Below are positions 10,001 through 17,874 of a DNA stretch of 33,566 nucleotides, piece after piece. Made by a program: the position numbers and the translations under genes. How positions within the stretch are numbered: the stretch's first letter is position 1; each line of letters begins with the position of its first letter. Where the stretch lies: assembly GCA_946803715.1 (NCBI GenBank), contig CAMPET010000287.1:13309-46874 (forward strand). The letters run 5' to 3'. Origin of the DNA: Beroe ovata (Eukaryota; Ctenophora; Nuda; Beroida; Beroidae). The notes below the pieces were generated by a model. The model was not told the DNA's origin. It made no database searches and worked only from the letters and a program-made list of their open reading frames with translations.

Positions 10001-11262
10001 ATGGAATCTTATACCTTAAGTCCGACAACAAAGAAAAAGGGGCACGCCCTCGTATTCTTGTTCCTAAATTCAAAATCGCAGAACTTCTCTCTCTCTCTCA
10101 TAACGACCCCACGTCCGGTCATAGATCATCTGCAAAAATGCTACACCTCCTTAAGCAGCAGTATCACTGGTTCAAAATGAGGTCTTCAGTGGAGACATAT
10201 GTTCGGCAGTGCGAAAGTTGTGGAGCTCATAAGAAACCCAGAGCAAATCGACCACGTGCACCACTTGTGGTAACTCGAGTCAGCTCGCGGTTTGAACGCA
10301 TCTGCGTGGATTTCGCGGGACCGTTCACTAAGACCCAACGGGGTAATCGATTCCTTTTTCTAGGAGTGTGCTGTTTCACTAAATTTGCTTTCTGTATTCC
10401 AATGTCTATGGAAAGTGAACAAGTTGCTAGAGTGCTGATTGATAGATGGATAGTATATTTCGGAGTCCCTCTAGAGATCCATAGCGATGCTGGCTCCAAT
10501 CTAATTAGTGAATTAATTAAACAGCTATACCGATTGTTAAACATAAAACAATCTAACTCTCTGGCTTATGTCCCTCAACAGAACGGTGCAGCCGAAAAGC
10601 TAGTTTCAACAATAAAAAACATGCTGTGTCATTTCGCAGTTTATAAGCCCAAACAATGGGATAATGTTGTACCTCTTGCCGTATTGGCGTATAACAACCA
10701 AATCCATTCCTCCACTAAATGTACTCCCCAACAAATGCTCATGGGCGAAAGCGCACGTGTTCCTTTGGATTTTGCGTGGGGAGCTCCCCCAATAGCAGAA
10801 GATATCGACGAACTCGATTATGTGTCTTGGGTGCGGGAAACTCTATATGATATACATGACTATGCGTTGCTTCAAATGAATTCGGCTATACAAGCAACGA
10901 AGGATCGGTTCGATAAAGGTCAGTTCGGTAAACCCTATGTTAAGAACGACTTAGTGTGGAAGCTGAAAGGTAGATTTGAATGCGGGTCAAGGAAGTTCCA
11001 GCGGAAATACGACGGTATTTATATCGTATTGCAACCAATGTCCAGTACTTCCTATCATATCAAGCATCTTCGCACCCACCAAGAAGAAGTTGTCCATTTC
11101 AATAGACTAAAAAGGGCGTATCTCAACCCACTTACCTTACAATCGCTGTTACAACAAATGTCTTCAACCGAACACGGTACTCTGTCAAACCTGGTTACTG
11201 TGTCTGAACGAGACGCAGTGGAAAGTCATGAACCGCAATTTCCGAACAGAACCGCCCATTGA
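6997..11262 (+). CDS. pol: Pol polyprotein: protease, reverse transcriptase, RNase H, integrase
   Basis: The frame is open from 6985 to TGA 11260-11262. The start given is the first codon read after -1 slippage. No ATG occurs in frame before 7681, beyond the protease active site, so Pol should be made only as a Gag-Pol fusion. Domains in order: aspartic protease with Asp-Thr-Gly-Ser at 7396 and a Val-Leu-Gly-Thr flap-side motif downstream; reverse transcriptase with the Tyr-Phe-Asp-Asp active site at 8755-8766; RNase H with Asp at 9205 and a final Ala-Asp-Ala-Leu-Ser-Arg motif at ~9535-9552; integrase with an HHCC finger (His 10099, His 10120, Cys 10210, Cys 10219) and a D,D35E triad (Asp 10309, Asp 10486, Glu 10594). 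A GPY/F-like segment follows; no chromodomain is seen. All key residues are present, so the enzyme set looks competent. Confidence 0.95.
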   Translation, partial: LDAASSHQEAKSPRAPSPAEVYAPPVRLICEPTSVINNSEQPPVGKPEGPSPVKVKPTVQFNDIPDIISTPPTTASDFSEQGLHVSGPSSTHESESDTPNVLKTITLSVNSSTDSTLPHILASVHNTRLRCLIDTGSSANILNHSLLPELPSLAIQSTNVNLCGINKSPLNVYGESTLHLEIDQQICPVDVIVADIHADVVLGTPFIKEYEASVNLKDKCLTLPLDPPMTVSINKVTADASGVNQHTFSIQSYIIQCVEHCVIPPFHMGNIAVKLNTDLQPNSILVFPETISDQVGQYVSLTNGNYPIYIINDNDTPMVFTRDDPVGYAEIGPNSDALQIEVEVTSPSPDHDCHGNTVAGIKTSYNLPLSKDDRDLRWGELCTALKVDNWNLLEAQKQSALEKLRPFEFVFALENEPLGMMHDYRHEIQLTKEAQPFSIRPRPLSEDKRKDLDIIIDDLLQRGIIKPSRSPWSSPICMIRKSDGSWRLCVDYRKLNSYTVKDAFPLPNINHMLGTLKQSTYYSTMDLASGFHQLRIRECDTLLTAFCTPTNLYEFICLPFGLCNGPPSFIRALSSVLKIEADKALIYFDDILTLGIDFETHLDNVLEVLFILMNSNLKLKATKCVLFKLEIEFLGHVINGQGITCSPSKIAAIKDLPIPSDPKSLRSYLGMFSYYRKFCRNFSEIARPLFKLAVVGKKEFMWNDEANTAFLTLKNMLLNPPILTLPTIDDSFILTTDASGIAIGAVLTVDQPEGRKIIAYASHLLSKTRCNYSATKREMYSVVFYVQHFKMYLLPKKFTVETDHRCLQFLATFKDPPAIVARWIAILADYDFGIIHKPATNGIIKVADALSRPSSSMISDMPAADSPRANFHSSSSLTESAPKSMPIIESEVCSVDQLGDPGIDDNDELDEIFYDSFAEPPQVEDGEDQQSLSDPTLDKSRAGPVLAEYIQSISAAQNKDKNIKRLIELLHTQPDAKVSALSSESPTVRNYWSKRNQLSSENGILYLKSDNKEKGARPRILVPKFKIAELLSLSHNDPTSGHRSSAKMLHLLKQQYHWFKMRSSVETYVRQCESCGAHKKPRANRPRAPLVVTRVSSRFERICVDFAGPFTKTQRGNRFLFLGVCCFTKFAFCIPMSMESEQVARVLIDRWIVYFGVPLEIHSDAGSNLISELIKQLYRLLNIKQSNSLAYVPQQNGAAEKLVSTIKNMLCHFAVYKPKQWDNVVPLAVLAYNNQIHSSTKCTPQQMLMGESARVPLDFAWGAPPIAEDIDELDYVSWVRETLYDIHDYALLQMNSAIQATKDRFDKGQFGKPYVKNDLVWKLKGRFECGSRKFQRKYDGIYIVLQPMSSTSYHIKHLRTHQEEVVHFNRLKRAYLNPLTLQSLLQQMSSTEHGTLSNLVTVSERDAVESHEPQFPNRTAH

Positions 11263-11476
11263 AGCGTTGGGAGAACTGGACATTATACCTGAAGTACCAG
11301 ATAATTTCGTAGTTCCTGTTGAGGATATTACTGTTGATATTGAACAGCCAATCCATGCACCTGAGCATTTGAATCCTCCTCCGCCGCCAAAATTACCACC
11401 TAAACAGCGGGTTCGAAAAACCCCAACTCTTCCCCTTCGTCAACCTTATCTGTTACGATCGAGTCGAAATAGATAA
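11228..11476 (+). CDS. Pro-rich overlapping ORF at the end of pol
   Basis: An 82-residue ORF from ATG 11228 in the +1 frame relative to pol, overlapping its last 35 nt. It is acidic with many Pro and Val at first, then has a Pro-rich run (about residues 51-58) and a basic end with Leu-Leu-Arg-Ser-Ser-Arg. Gypsy-type Pol proteins often end in such Pro/Arg-rich tails, so this may be the Pol tail split off by a frameshift (mutation or +1 recoding) or a separate small protein. The overlap and composition are seen directly; the relation to Pol is inference. Confidence 0.5.
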   Translation: MNRNFRTEPPIEALGELDIIPEVPDNFVVPVEDITVDIEQPIHAPEHLNPPPPPKLPPKQRVRKTPTLPLRQPYLLRSSRNR

Positions 11477-12143
11477 AATACTCTCTTCCCTGTCTTATCT
11501 TCACGAGTGGTTAAAAATTGTGATCGCTCTTTCCTATAAGGGTAACTTAATAAATTATTGTATATAAAATCGTTGTAATTAATTGTTTAAGTATAATATA
11601 GTCGTTTTTAATTTAATATACTGTCCAATATCTAGAGTATCGTCCTGAGAAACCCGGGTGCGGGAGGTCTTATGTATAATACACAAGATAAACAGAGTGT
11701 CATACTAGCGTAGACTTTTGTCGAATTGTAACTTCGTTATCGTCTACTTCTCATAATACCTTTCAGTTTTATGCCATCCAATCTAGGTTCGTTAAAATCC
11801 TCAGAGTTAGATCGTATAATTATATTTTAATTATTTCAGATTCTAAACCATTACTTTCAACCATTAATTTTAGTAATTATAAGTGATGATATTAATGACC
11901 TCATCAATCGATGCAACATTACTTGTTCCATTACATTCTAATTTTTGAAATAAAATAATCGATCTGCCATATATAAACACTATTTCCAGAAATTTATCTT
12001 AATTTGTTTACCATCATAGGATTAAGTAAAAAAAACTACCATTTTATAACATACTTAAAATCCTTATATTGATGTTATTTTATTCGAATTCCCCTTCGTT
12101 AAGAAATAACACATTGCAAGGATAGTGACGATAATTATAAAGA
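11477..12143 (+). other. AT-rich stretch between retroelement ORFs
   Basis: No gene seen. It is very AT-rich, with runs of T and TAAT. The last 40 bases before 12144 resemble the bases before the zinc-knuckle/F-box ORF: a TAACATTGCA-like core followed by AAGGAT, then A/T-rich sequence and AGAATG. Confidence 0.5.
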
Positions 12144-12488
12144 ATGATCATGATCGTGCTTGCCCGAGGATTCGAGAAGTATGTCACTGAACAGTTGTTC
12201 TTCATTCTACGTCATAAGAAGGACACTGTTTGCAACATACAACAGATTCGCCAAGCTATCAAACTGATCAAAGTCCTAAGACGGCGTTTCTGTCTTGCAC
12301 GACATCACCCAAGACATGCTCGTTTTTATGGGCAAGCTATCGGTGTACTTAATAGAGTTTCGACTGATTTATATAAAGCACGTCATCTCTATGTTACAAA
12401 TCAGTTAGAGGAAGCTTATTCCTATGTAAGATTTGCGCAAATTCGTCCCTTTGATATCCGGGCTAAAATGTCCAATCTTAACAATTAA
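12144..12488 (+). CDS. Small basic accessory protein of the retroelement
   Basis: A 114-residue ORF from ATG 12144 (a second ATG lies two codons later). It is strongly basic and helical-looking, with Arg/Lys clusters at about residues 24-26, 45-48 and 53-59. It has no signal peptide, no membrane span and no cysteine pattern, so it is not an envelope glycoprotein. No family is recognised. Its upstream bases resemble those before the zinc-knuckle/F-box ORF, suggesting that both may be expressed from similar leaders. It ends 52 bp before a suspect assembly join, so it may not be the last gene of the element. Confidence 0.5.
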   Translation: MIMIVLARGFEKYVTEQLFFILRHKKDTVCNIQQIRQAIKLIKVLRRRFCLARHHPRHARFYGQAIGVLNRVSTDLYKARHLYVTNQLEEAYSYVRFAQIRPFDIRAKMSNLNN

Positions 12489-12504
12489 AAGATTAACTTG
12501 ATTT

Positions 12505-12572
12505 GGCAAGGGAGATTCAAACGCGTTTATTTTAAATCGNTTTAAAATAAACGCGTTTGAATCTCCCTTGCC
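12505..12572. repeat. Perfect 32-bp inverted repeat around a single N
   Basis: The 32 bases at 12505-12536 are the exact reverse complement of 12541-12572, with only TCG and an N (12540) between them. A perfect palindrome centred on an assembly N most simply means that two contigs sharing one end were joined head to head. A genuine foldback is possible but less likely. Confidence 0.85.
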
Positions 12573-12777
12573 CTTGATTTAATCAGGCAAATGCTCACCT
12601 CTTTTGAACATCCATGATATCTCTTTCGATTATCAATCTCTTACTCTTTAATTTATTATAATTAATTAAGATTAATACTTATTCGTCCATATTACTGCTG
12701 TCACATCTCTGTTAAACAGCATCTACATCAATAATTTTCAAGTAATTTTCATAAAATGCTAACTCACCTCAGGTAGT

Positions 12778-12957
12778 ATGTTTTTAAAACTACTGTGGAT
12801 AGTTGGACTCTCTGTGGTAACTGTGGCTCAGCCTCAAAAGGTAGATGCGTCCACTGAATTTGTTGTTATCCCCAACACCCTTTACTCGGGAACCAATGAT
12901 CAGATCGACGTGAAATTTTGGCTGTCAGAGTTTCTAATGGTCCTTGAGCTATGGTAG
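12778..12957 (+). CDS. Possible first exon of a secreted protein running into the ~170 bp repeat
   Basis: A 59-codon frame starts at ATG 12778. Its first ~17 residues are a good signal peptide: Lys4, a Leu/Val/Trp/Ile core, and Val-Ala-Gln at the end. The next ~25 residues include Phe-Val-Val-Ile-Pro-Asn and Ser-Gly-Thr, reminiscent of the first macroglobulin domain of alpha-2-macroglobulin or thioester proteins. A possible splice donor (GAC|GTGAAA) lies at about 12909. However, from ~12880 the DNA is part of the ~170 bp repeat, whose other copies are not coding, so the resemblance may be chance. No further exon is visible before the next N at 13092. Confidence 0.3.
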   Translation: MFLKLLWIVGLSVVTVAQPQKVDASTEFVVIPNTLYSGTNDQIDVKFWLSEFLMVLELW

Positions 12958-13091
12958 AAGTTTCAAGTCAATCAGTCCATCCGTTTGGAAGCTATCTTCA
13001 AATGCTCACTCAAACTGACATGTTTTTGGTTGATGAGGGACTATACTGGCACTTAACTCGGGAACCGATTATCAGATCGAATTGAAATTTT
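12883..13091. repeat. ~170 bp tandem repeat, right flank copies
   Basis: One full unit and one partial unit (ACTCGGGAACC at about 12886 and 13055, period ~170) are closely related to the units at 303-612. The block ends at the N at 13092. Similar repeats on both sides of the Ty3/gypsy element suggest insertion into a tandem array. Confidence 0.75.
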
Positions 13092-13249
13092 NACAAGTTT
13101 TCATCGCGTCATCCATCTCAAATTCCGCGCTAAAACGCAAGAAAAACCCGATGTTCCCCTTGTTCAGAGTAATCTTGCCACCGTAAAGAAACTTCACACA
13201 CTGAAAATTGTTATCGGTCGTAACTCGTAAGAAGTATTGTACCCCCTGT

Positions 13250-13348
13250 TATGAATATGTGTGCACCTGGTATGTGTGCAGCTGGTATGTGTGCACCTGG
13301 TATGTGTGCACCTGGTATGTGTGCAGCTGGTATGAGTGCACCTGGTAT
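13250..13348. repeat. 15-bp minisatellite
   Basis: About six units of GTGTGCACCTGGTAT, some with GCAGCTGG instead of GCACCTGG, running into the N at 13349. Because 15 is a multiple of three it stays open on both strands, but no gene is implied. The array is probably longer in the genome, as the assembly breaks inside it. Confidence 0.85.
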
Positions 13349-13590
13349 NAGCTACGCAAAGGCCCTCAGGGACTATCAAAGACACTCAACTAAAAGTACG
13401 GTAACATCTGTTGATTGAGCATCATCTGAGTTCTTTTCAGTGTTCATCAAGCAGTTTGAAGAAACCATACTGCTTTCAATCTGTGTTGAGTGCTTAATGT
13501 TCAGTGTTCTGTGTTTGATGAATATATAACACATTTGAATTGAAGACATTTATCATTGTTCATTTACGAATTCTTCAATATTTATCCAGA

Positions 13591-14844
13591 ATGTCCAATA
13601 TTGTGGAATCTATTGAATCTGGTACCAGAGCCGCTTTTGGTGAGCTCCTTTTACAGGCTGAATCCAATGAACTGGTCAAACGAGTTCTCACAAAATTTGA
13701 CATCACAGCCAGTAAATCAGTGCAAATCAAGTCACTTTCATCGTTCAAACTTGACTTTCTTGAAGCATGTGCATCCTTCCTGAACATCGACTTAGCTGAC
13801 CATGAAGGGAATAAGATCTTCACCAAAGAGTCACTTGTTACCCGTGTCCACTTGGCCATCAAGTCACACCTCCCTGCCACATGTTCTGAATGCTCATTTC
13901 ACTACAGGATCCCTCTTGAGCCCGAAACACCAACCCCATTCCACTGCTTCATGTGCTTTCAGGGCTCTCATAACTGTCAATCAATACAAGCAAAAGCTGA
14001 TGTTCTCACTAGTGCCAACATTGGTCTTCCTACAGGGTTTGTTTGGCTATGTAAAGAGTGCCACTCTAAGTCCAATCCTGTCAGTCCTCGCAAGTCCAAG
14101 CTGCGCCATGACAGCATCGCCAGCTCAGCCACAAACTCACGTGCCCCATCCCCAGCTCGCACTGAGGTGACTGCTGTCACCAATGCAACCACAGAACAGA
14201 CCACCATCCCTGTTTCTGTCTGTGAAAAGTTCAGACATGGAAAATGCCCACATGGACTTAGAGGGAACAAAACCATTGACGGCAATACCTGTCCTGGAAG
14301 CCACCCAAAACGATGCCTCAAGTTTTGTCGGTATGGTAAACAAGGCCGTTATGGTTGTAACCGAGGTGATAATTGTGAATACTATCATCCAATCCTCTGT
14401 AGGTTCTCCGTGCAAAAACGTGTCTGTACTAATGCCTCCTGTACCTACGTTCATCTGAAAGGAACCAAAAGAAAACTAGAGGAAACGCAGGGCCAACGTG
14501 ATAGGTCGGAAAACACCAAAACCGTTGCATCCAAACAAGGGGAGCCTACTTCTTCTGCCGTTACACATTCTGACGCCTCTCGTGATGTCATGAGCCATTT
14601 TTTAGAGCTGAAAAACGTTGTTCTACTGATGAACAACAATATGATCAAGCAACAGCAAGATCTCGCATCTCTGCACTCCAATTACCGGCAGTTGATGCAG
14701 GTTCACATGCAGCCGCATTACCCTTACTCTCAGCCTCATCCTCCAGCTCCTCACATCACCGTCCCCCAAATCCAGCCTGTGCAGAATCCCCCAGTCCAAC
14801 AACAGGTCCCTGCAATGACTTATATTCATCCATCATCCTGCTAA
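13591..14844 (+). CDS. Protein with a Cys-rich finger and three CCCH zinc fingers (retrotransposon ORF1-like)
   Basis: Starts at ATG 13591 (417 residues); the open frame extends 17 codons upstream without an ATG. Residues 98-157 hold a PHD-like cysteine set: CX2C at 98-101, HCX2C at 118-122, Cys129 and CX2C at 154-157. A Ser/Pro/Thr linker follows, then three CCCH fingers: Cys211-Cys219-Cys234-His238, Cys246-Cys256-Cys262-His266 (CX9CX5CX3H) and Cys270-Cys279-Cys284-His288 (CX8CX4CX3H). Next come a charged stretch, a helical segment near residues 334-362 and a Pro/Gln/His-rich end. CCCH fingers usually bind RNA. A multi-copy repeat begins just after the stop, so this is probably ORF1 of a non-LTR retrotransposon; no RT is present here. 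A host RNA-binding gene is the alternative. Confidence 0.75.
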   Translation: MSNIVESIESGTRAAFGELLLQAESNELVKRVLTKFDITASKSVQIKSLSSFKLDFLEACASFLNIDLADHEGNKIFTKESLVTRVHLAIKSHLPATCSECSFHYRIPLEPETPTPFHCFMCFQGSHNCQSIQAKADVLTSANIGLPTGFVWLCKECHSKSNPVSPRKSKLRHDSIASSATNSRAPSPARTEVTAVTNATTEQTTIPVSVCEKFRHGKCPHGLRGNKTIDGNTCPGSHPKRCLKFCRYGKQGRYGCNRGDNCEYYHPILCRFSVQKRVCTNASCTYVHLKGTKRKLEETQGQRDRSENTKTVASKQGEPTSSAVTHSDASRDVMSHFLELKNVVLLMNNNMIKQQQDLASLHSNYRQLMQVHMQPHYPYSQPHPPAPHITVPQIQPVQNPPVQQQVPAMTYIHPSSC

Positions 14845-14848
14845 ATAT

Positions 14849-16413
14849 TCAGTCCCCTGTTTCCTCTTTTACTATTTTCCCCCTCCCTTTCCGTGTTGTA
14901 TTTACTTTTCTCTTCTTTCCTGTCTGCCATCACCTCTTTTCCTCCCGCTCCACACTTATTTCTTTTTTCCCATTGTTGGTAAAAAATTACTCACCCTCTC
15001 AAAAATTACTCACCCTCTCAAAAAAAGTAAAAAATAACTTTGTGGAGGTAAAATATAACTTTGTGGCGTAACTAGTTGAGTTTATTCTCTTGCACGTGCT
15101 ACCTATCTTATTCACTTTCTCGCCCGTTTTTAATTAGTCGTATATTTCTCGCTATATTTTTCGTGTCTTTTCTATAGCTTTAAGTTTATGGTCGTCCCCT
15201 GTTTCCTCTTTTACTATTTTCCCCCTCCCTTTCCGTGTTGTATTTACTTTTCTCTTCTTTCCTGTCTGCCATCACCTCTTTTCCTCCCGCTCCACACTTA
15301 TTTCTTTTTTCCCATTGTTGGTAAAAAAATTACTCACCCTCTCAAAAAAATTCCCCTTTCATGGTAACTTATTAATTAGTAATTAAAGAGCTTTCCTTGC
15401 GTCTGGAAAGTTTCTTTCACCTTATCTTCTCCAGGCTTCTGTCTTTTTCAGGCATGTTTTGTGACCCTACCGGTATTTGTTCTTACTTATTTTTCTTCTT
15501 ATAGGATAATTTTTCAATCTTTCTCCCCATCTGCTCTATTTCTCTCGTCTATTTTACTTCTCTTTTTTGTTAACTTTCGCTCGTACAATCATATCGATCA
15601 ACCATCATAAAGAATAAAGACATGGTTCCTCTCCTCACATGGATCTTTCAACACAAGACATCACTCACCTAGCAGATAAGAACTTTTCTCTTTACTTTTC
15701 AACATATTTTTAATGTAGTCATGAATATAGCATATTATAGCTCAGCATATTATAGTTCAGAGAAACTGAGCAATCTTGTTTTGCGCGCCAATATCCAAGG
15801 GGCTGGCCAGCCCGTCTTTATAATTTTCTATCAACCTTCCAGTTCCACACTTATATCCCTTTCATTAAAGAGAGGGAAATCACATGGGATATTTACAAAT
15901 CGAGTTACCATGATATCATCTTGTTCCAATTGATACATTTTCTCTATTCGGTTATTTTAGTCGATACATGCTCTTTTCTTTTCTCGCATCCATAATCGGA
16001 TGGATATTGGATGCCTACTTCACCTATCAACTGCATAGTGCTGCTAACTTGCTATATCTACCCCCTTTCTTAAACTTTCAAAAGTTCTTATTAAAAACTT
16101 ACTCATTTGACTTACCTTCAACCTCTATCTTGTATTAAATCCCGTCTCTTTCAGTAAATAAGTAATTGTAAGCAGTATTCACTTTGTTTCTCTATCTTTT
16201 ATTTGGAGTTACTTCTAAATTACGGTATCAGTATTTCAAACTTGTGAAAAATTTTAGAAATAATCATAAGGTTTCAGCTTTCCTCTGTCTACTTAGAATT
16301 TTTCCTTTCTTATTAAATGTAAGGCAACGGTAAGTTAGTAGCACTCTCCACAACACAACCACTGTTCCGGCTTCATCATAATCAGAGACTGTCTGCCGCA
16401 CAGGAGAGTGTGG
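14849..16413 (+). repeat. Pyrimidine-rich dispersed repeat, copy A (3' of the CCCH ORF)
   Basis: It begins five bases after the CCCH ORF stop with GTCCCCTGTTTCCTCTTTT. That head module recurs at ~15193, 16948, 17954 and 18280. Later modules shared with copies B and C include a GTGACCCTACCGGT segment, an ATGGATCTTTCAACACAAG segment, a small frame starting Met-Asn-Ile-Ala-Tyr-Tyr (15721-15933), a GGATATTGGATGCC segment and a tail ending AGGAGAGTGTGGC. The head module occurs twice within this copy. It may be the 3' untranslated part of the element that encodes the CCCH protein, left behind after loss of an RT-encoding ORF. Confidence 0.7.
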
Positions 16414-16476
16414 CGGCTCTCGAGGTAAGAGGCATTGGATAACTCTCCCAAATTTTCAATGGGCGCTTAGTCGCTG

Positions 16477-16527
16477 NNNNNNNNNNNNNNNNNNNNNNNN
16501 NNNNNNNNNNNNNNNNNNNNNNNNNNN
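16477..16527. other. Assembly gap (51 N)
   Basis: A run of N between repeat copies A and B. Sequence on both sides (16414-16476 and 16528-16863) is not repeated elsewhere in the window and shows no gene. Confidence 0.95.
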
Positions 16528-16863
16528 AGAGCTGTATTTTCCGTGATGAAAAATTTATTGCAAACGTGTGAAATGTACCGGATATCAATAGTAAATGACT
16601 GGTATGCAGTTGAAACATCATCCACAATCACAATTTACATGTATCACAACCGAAACTCTGCTCACAAACAGAAAACAAACGCATCACAACTCATCCACAA
16701 TTTGAATTATCAGGAGTAAATTCCCAGACATCTTCCACAGTCACAGTCTAGACTGTATACAAGGAATACAAGGTACAACACAACTGAGAGAAATTCCCAT
16801 GAACAGAAATAAATTATTGTGTGTAAACAAAATACGTGCTCTCTTCTACCATGTTTTTACATT

Positions 16864-17807
16864 GATTCACTTTCTTGCCTGTTTTTAATTAGTCGTATAC
16901 TTCTCGCTATATTATTCGTGTCTTTTCTATAGCTTTAAGTTTATGGTCGTCCCCTGTTTCCACTTTTATCATTTTCCCCCCTTCCTTTCCGTGTTGTATT
17001 TACTTTTCTCTTCTTTCCTGTCTGCCATCACCTCTTTTCCTCCCGCTCTACACTTATTTCTTTTTTCCCACTGTTGGTAAAAAATTACTCACCCTCTCAA
17101 AAAAGTTCCCCTTTCTTGGTATCATATTTATTAGTAATTAAAGAGCTTTCCTTGCGTTTGGAAAGTTTCTTTCTCCTTATCTTCTCCAGGCATCTGTCTT
17201 TTTCAGACATGTTTTGTGACCCTACCGGTATTTGTTCTTACTTATTTTTCTTCTTATAGGATACTTTTTCAATCTGTCTCCCCTTCTGCTCTATTTTTCT
17301 CGTCTATTTTACTTCTCTTTTTTTGTTAACTTTCGCTCGTACAATCATATCGATCAACCATCATAAAGAATAAAGACACGGTTCCTCTCCTCACATGGAT
17401 CTTTCAACACAAGACATCACTCACCTAGCAGATAAGAACTTTTCTTTTTACTTTACATATTTTAATGTAGTCATGAATATAGCATATTATAGTTCAGAGA
17501 AACTGAGCAATCTTGTTTTGCGCGCCAATATCCAAGGGGCTGGCCAGCCCGTCTTTATAATTTTCTATCAACCTTCCTCTCTTATATCCCTTTCATTAAA
17601 GAGAGGGAAATCACATGGGATATTCACAAATCGAGTTACCATGATATCATCTTGTTCCAATTGATACATTTTCTCTATTCGGTTACTTTAGTCGATACAT
17701 GCTCTTTTCTTTTCTCGCACCTTTCTCACTTTTCGCATTTTCTCGCACCTTTCTTACTTTTCGCATTTTCTCACACCTTTTCTCACTTTTCGCATTTTCT
17801 CGCACCT
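16864..17807 (+). repeat. Dispersed repeat, copy B
   Basis: Same module order as copy A from the CTTTCTTGCCTGTTTTTAAT module onward. Here the ATGGATCTTTC start and the Met-Asn-Ile-Ala-Tyr frame are joined in one 89-codon ORF (17395-17664), whereas copies A and C have small indels that split them. It ends at the N at 17808 inside an array of TCGCACCTTTCTCACTTTTCG-type units. Confidence 0.75.
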
Positions 17808-17874
17808 NTATGATAACAATGACATATGATCACGCATTGGTGACAGCAGCAAATGAGAGTATTCTCACGGGATG

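Larger units (their letters stand above)
4952..12488 (+). mobile_element. Ty3/gypsy-class LTR retrotransposon, coding core with accessory genes
   Basis: The stretch encodes, in order, a zinc-knuckle/F-box protein, Gag, Pol (protease-RT-RNase H-integrase), a Pro-rich ORF overlapping the Pol end, and a basic accessory ORF. Integrase downstream of RNase H is the Ty3/gypsy (Metaviridae) order. Gag and Pol have no internal stops or frame breaks apart from the presumed programmed one, so this copy is probably young. The limits given are the first and last ORFs; the true ends were not found. Outer bounds suggested by the interrupted ~172 bp repeat are about 613 and 12877, but an assembly join at 12540 makes the right end unreliable. 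No primer binding site, polypurine tract or LTR pair is claimed. Confidence 0.85.

Noticed and set aside
12144-12488. Envelope protein of the retroelement
   Set aside because: No signal peptide, membrane span or furin-type site, and too short for an Env.
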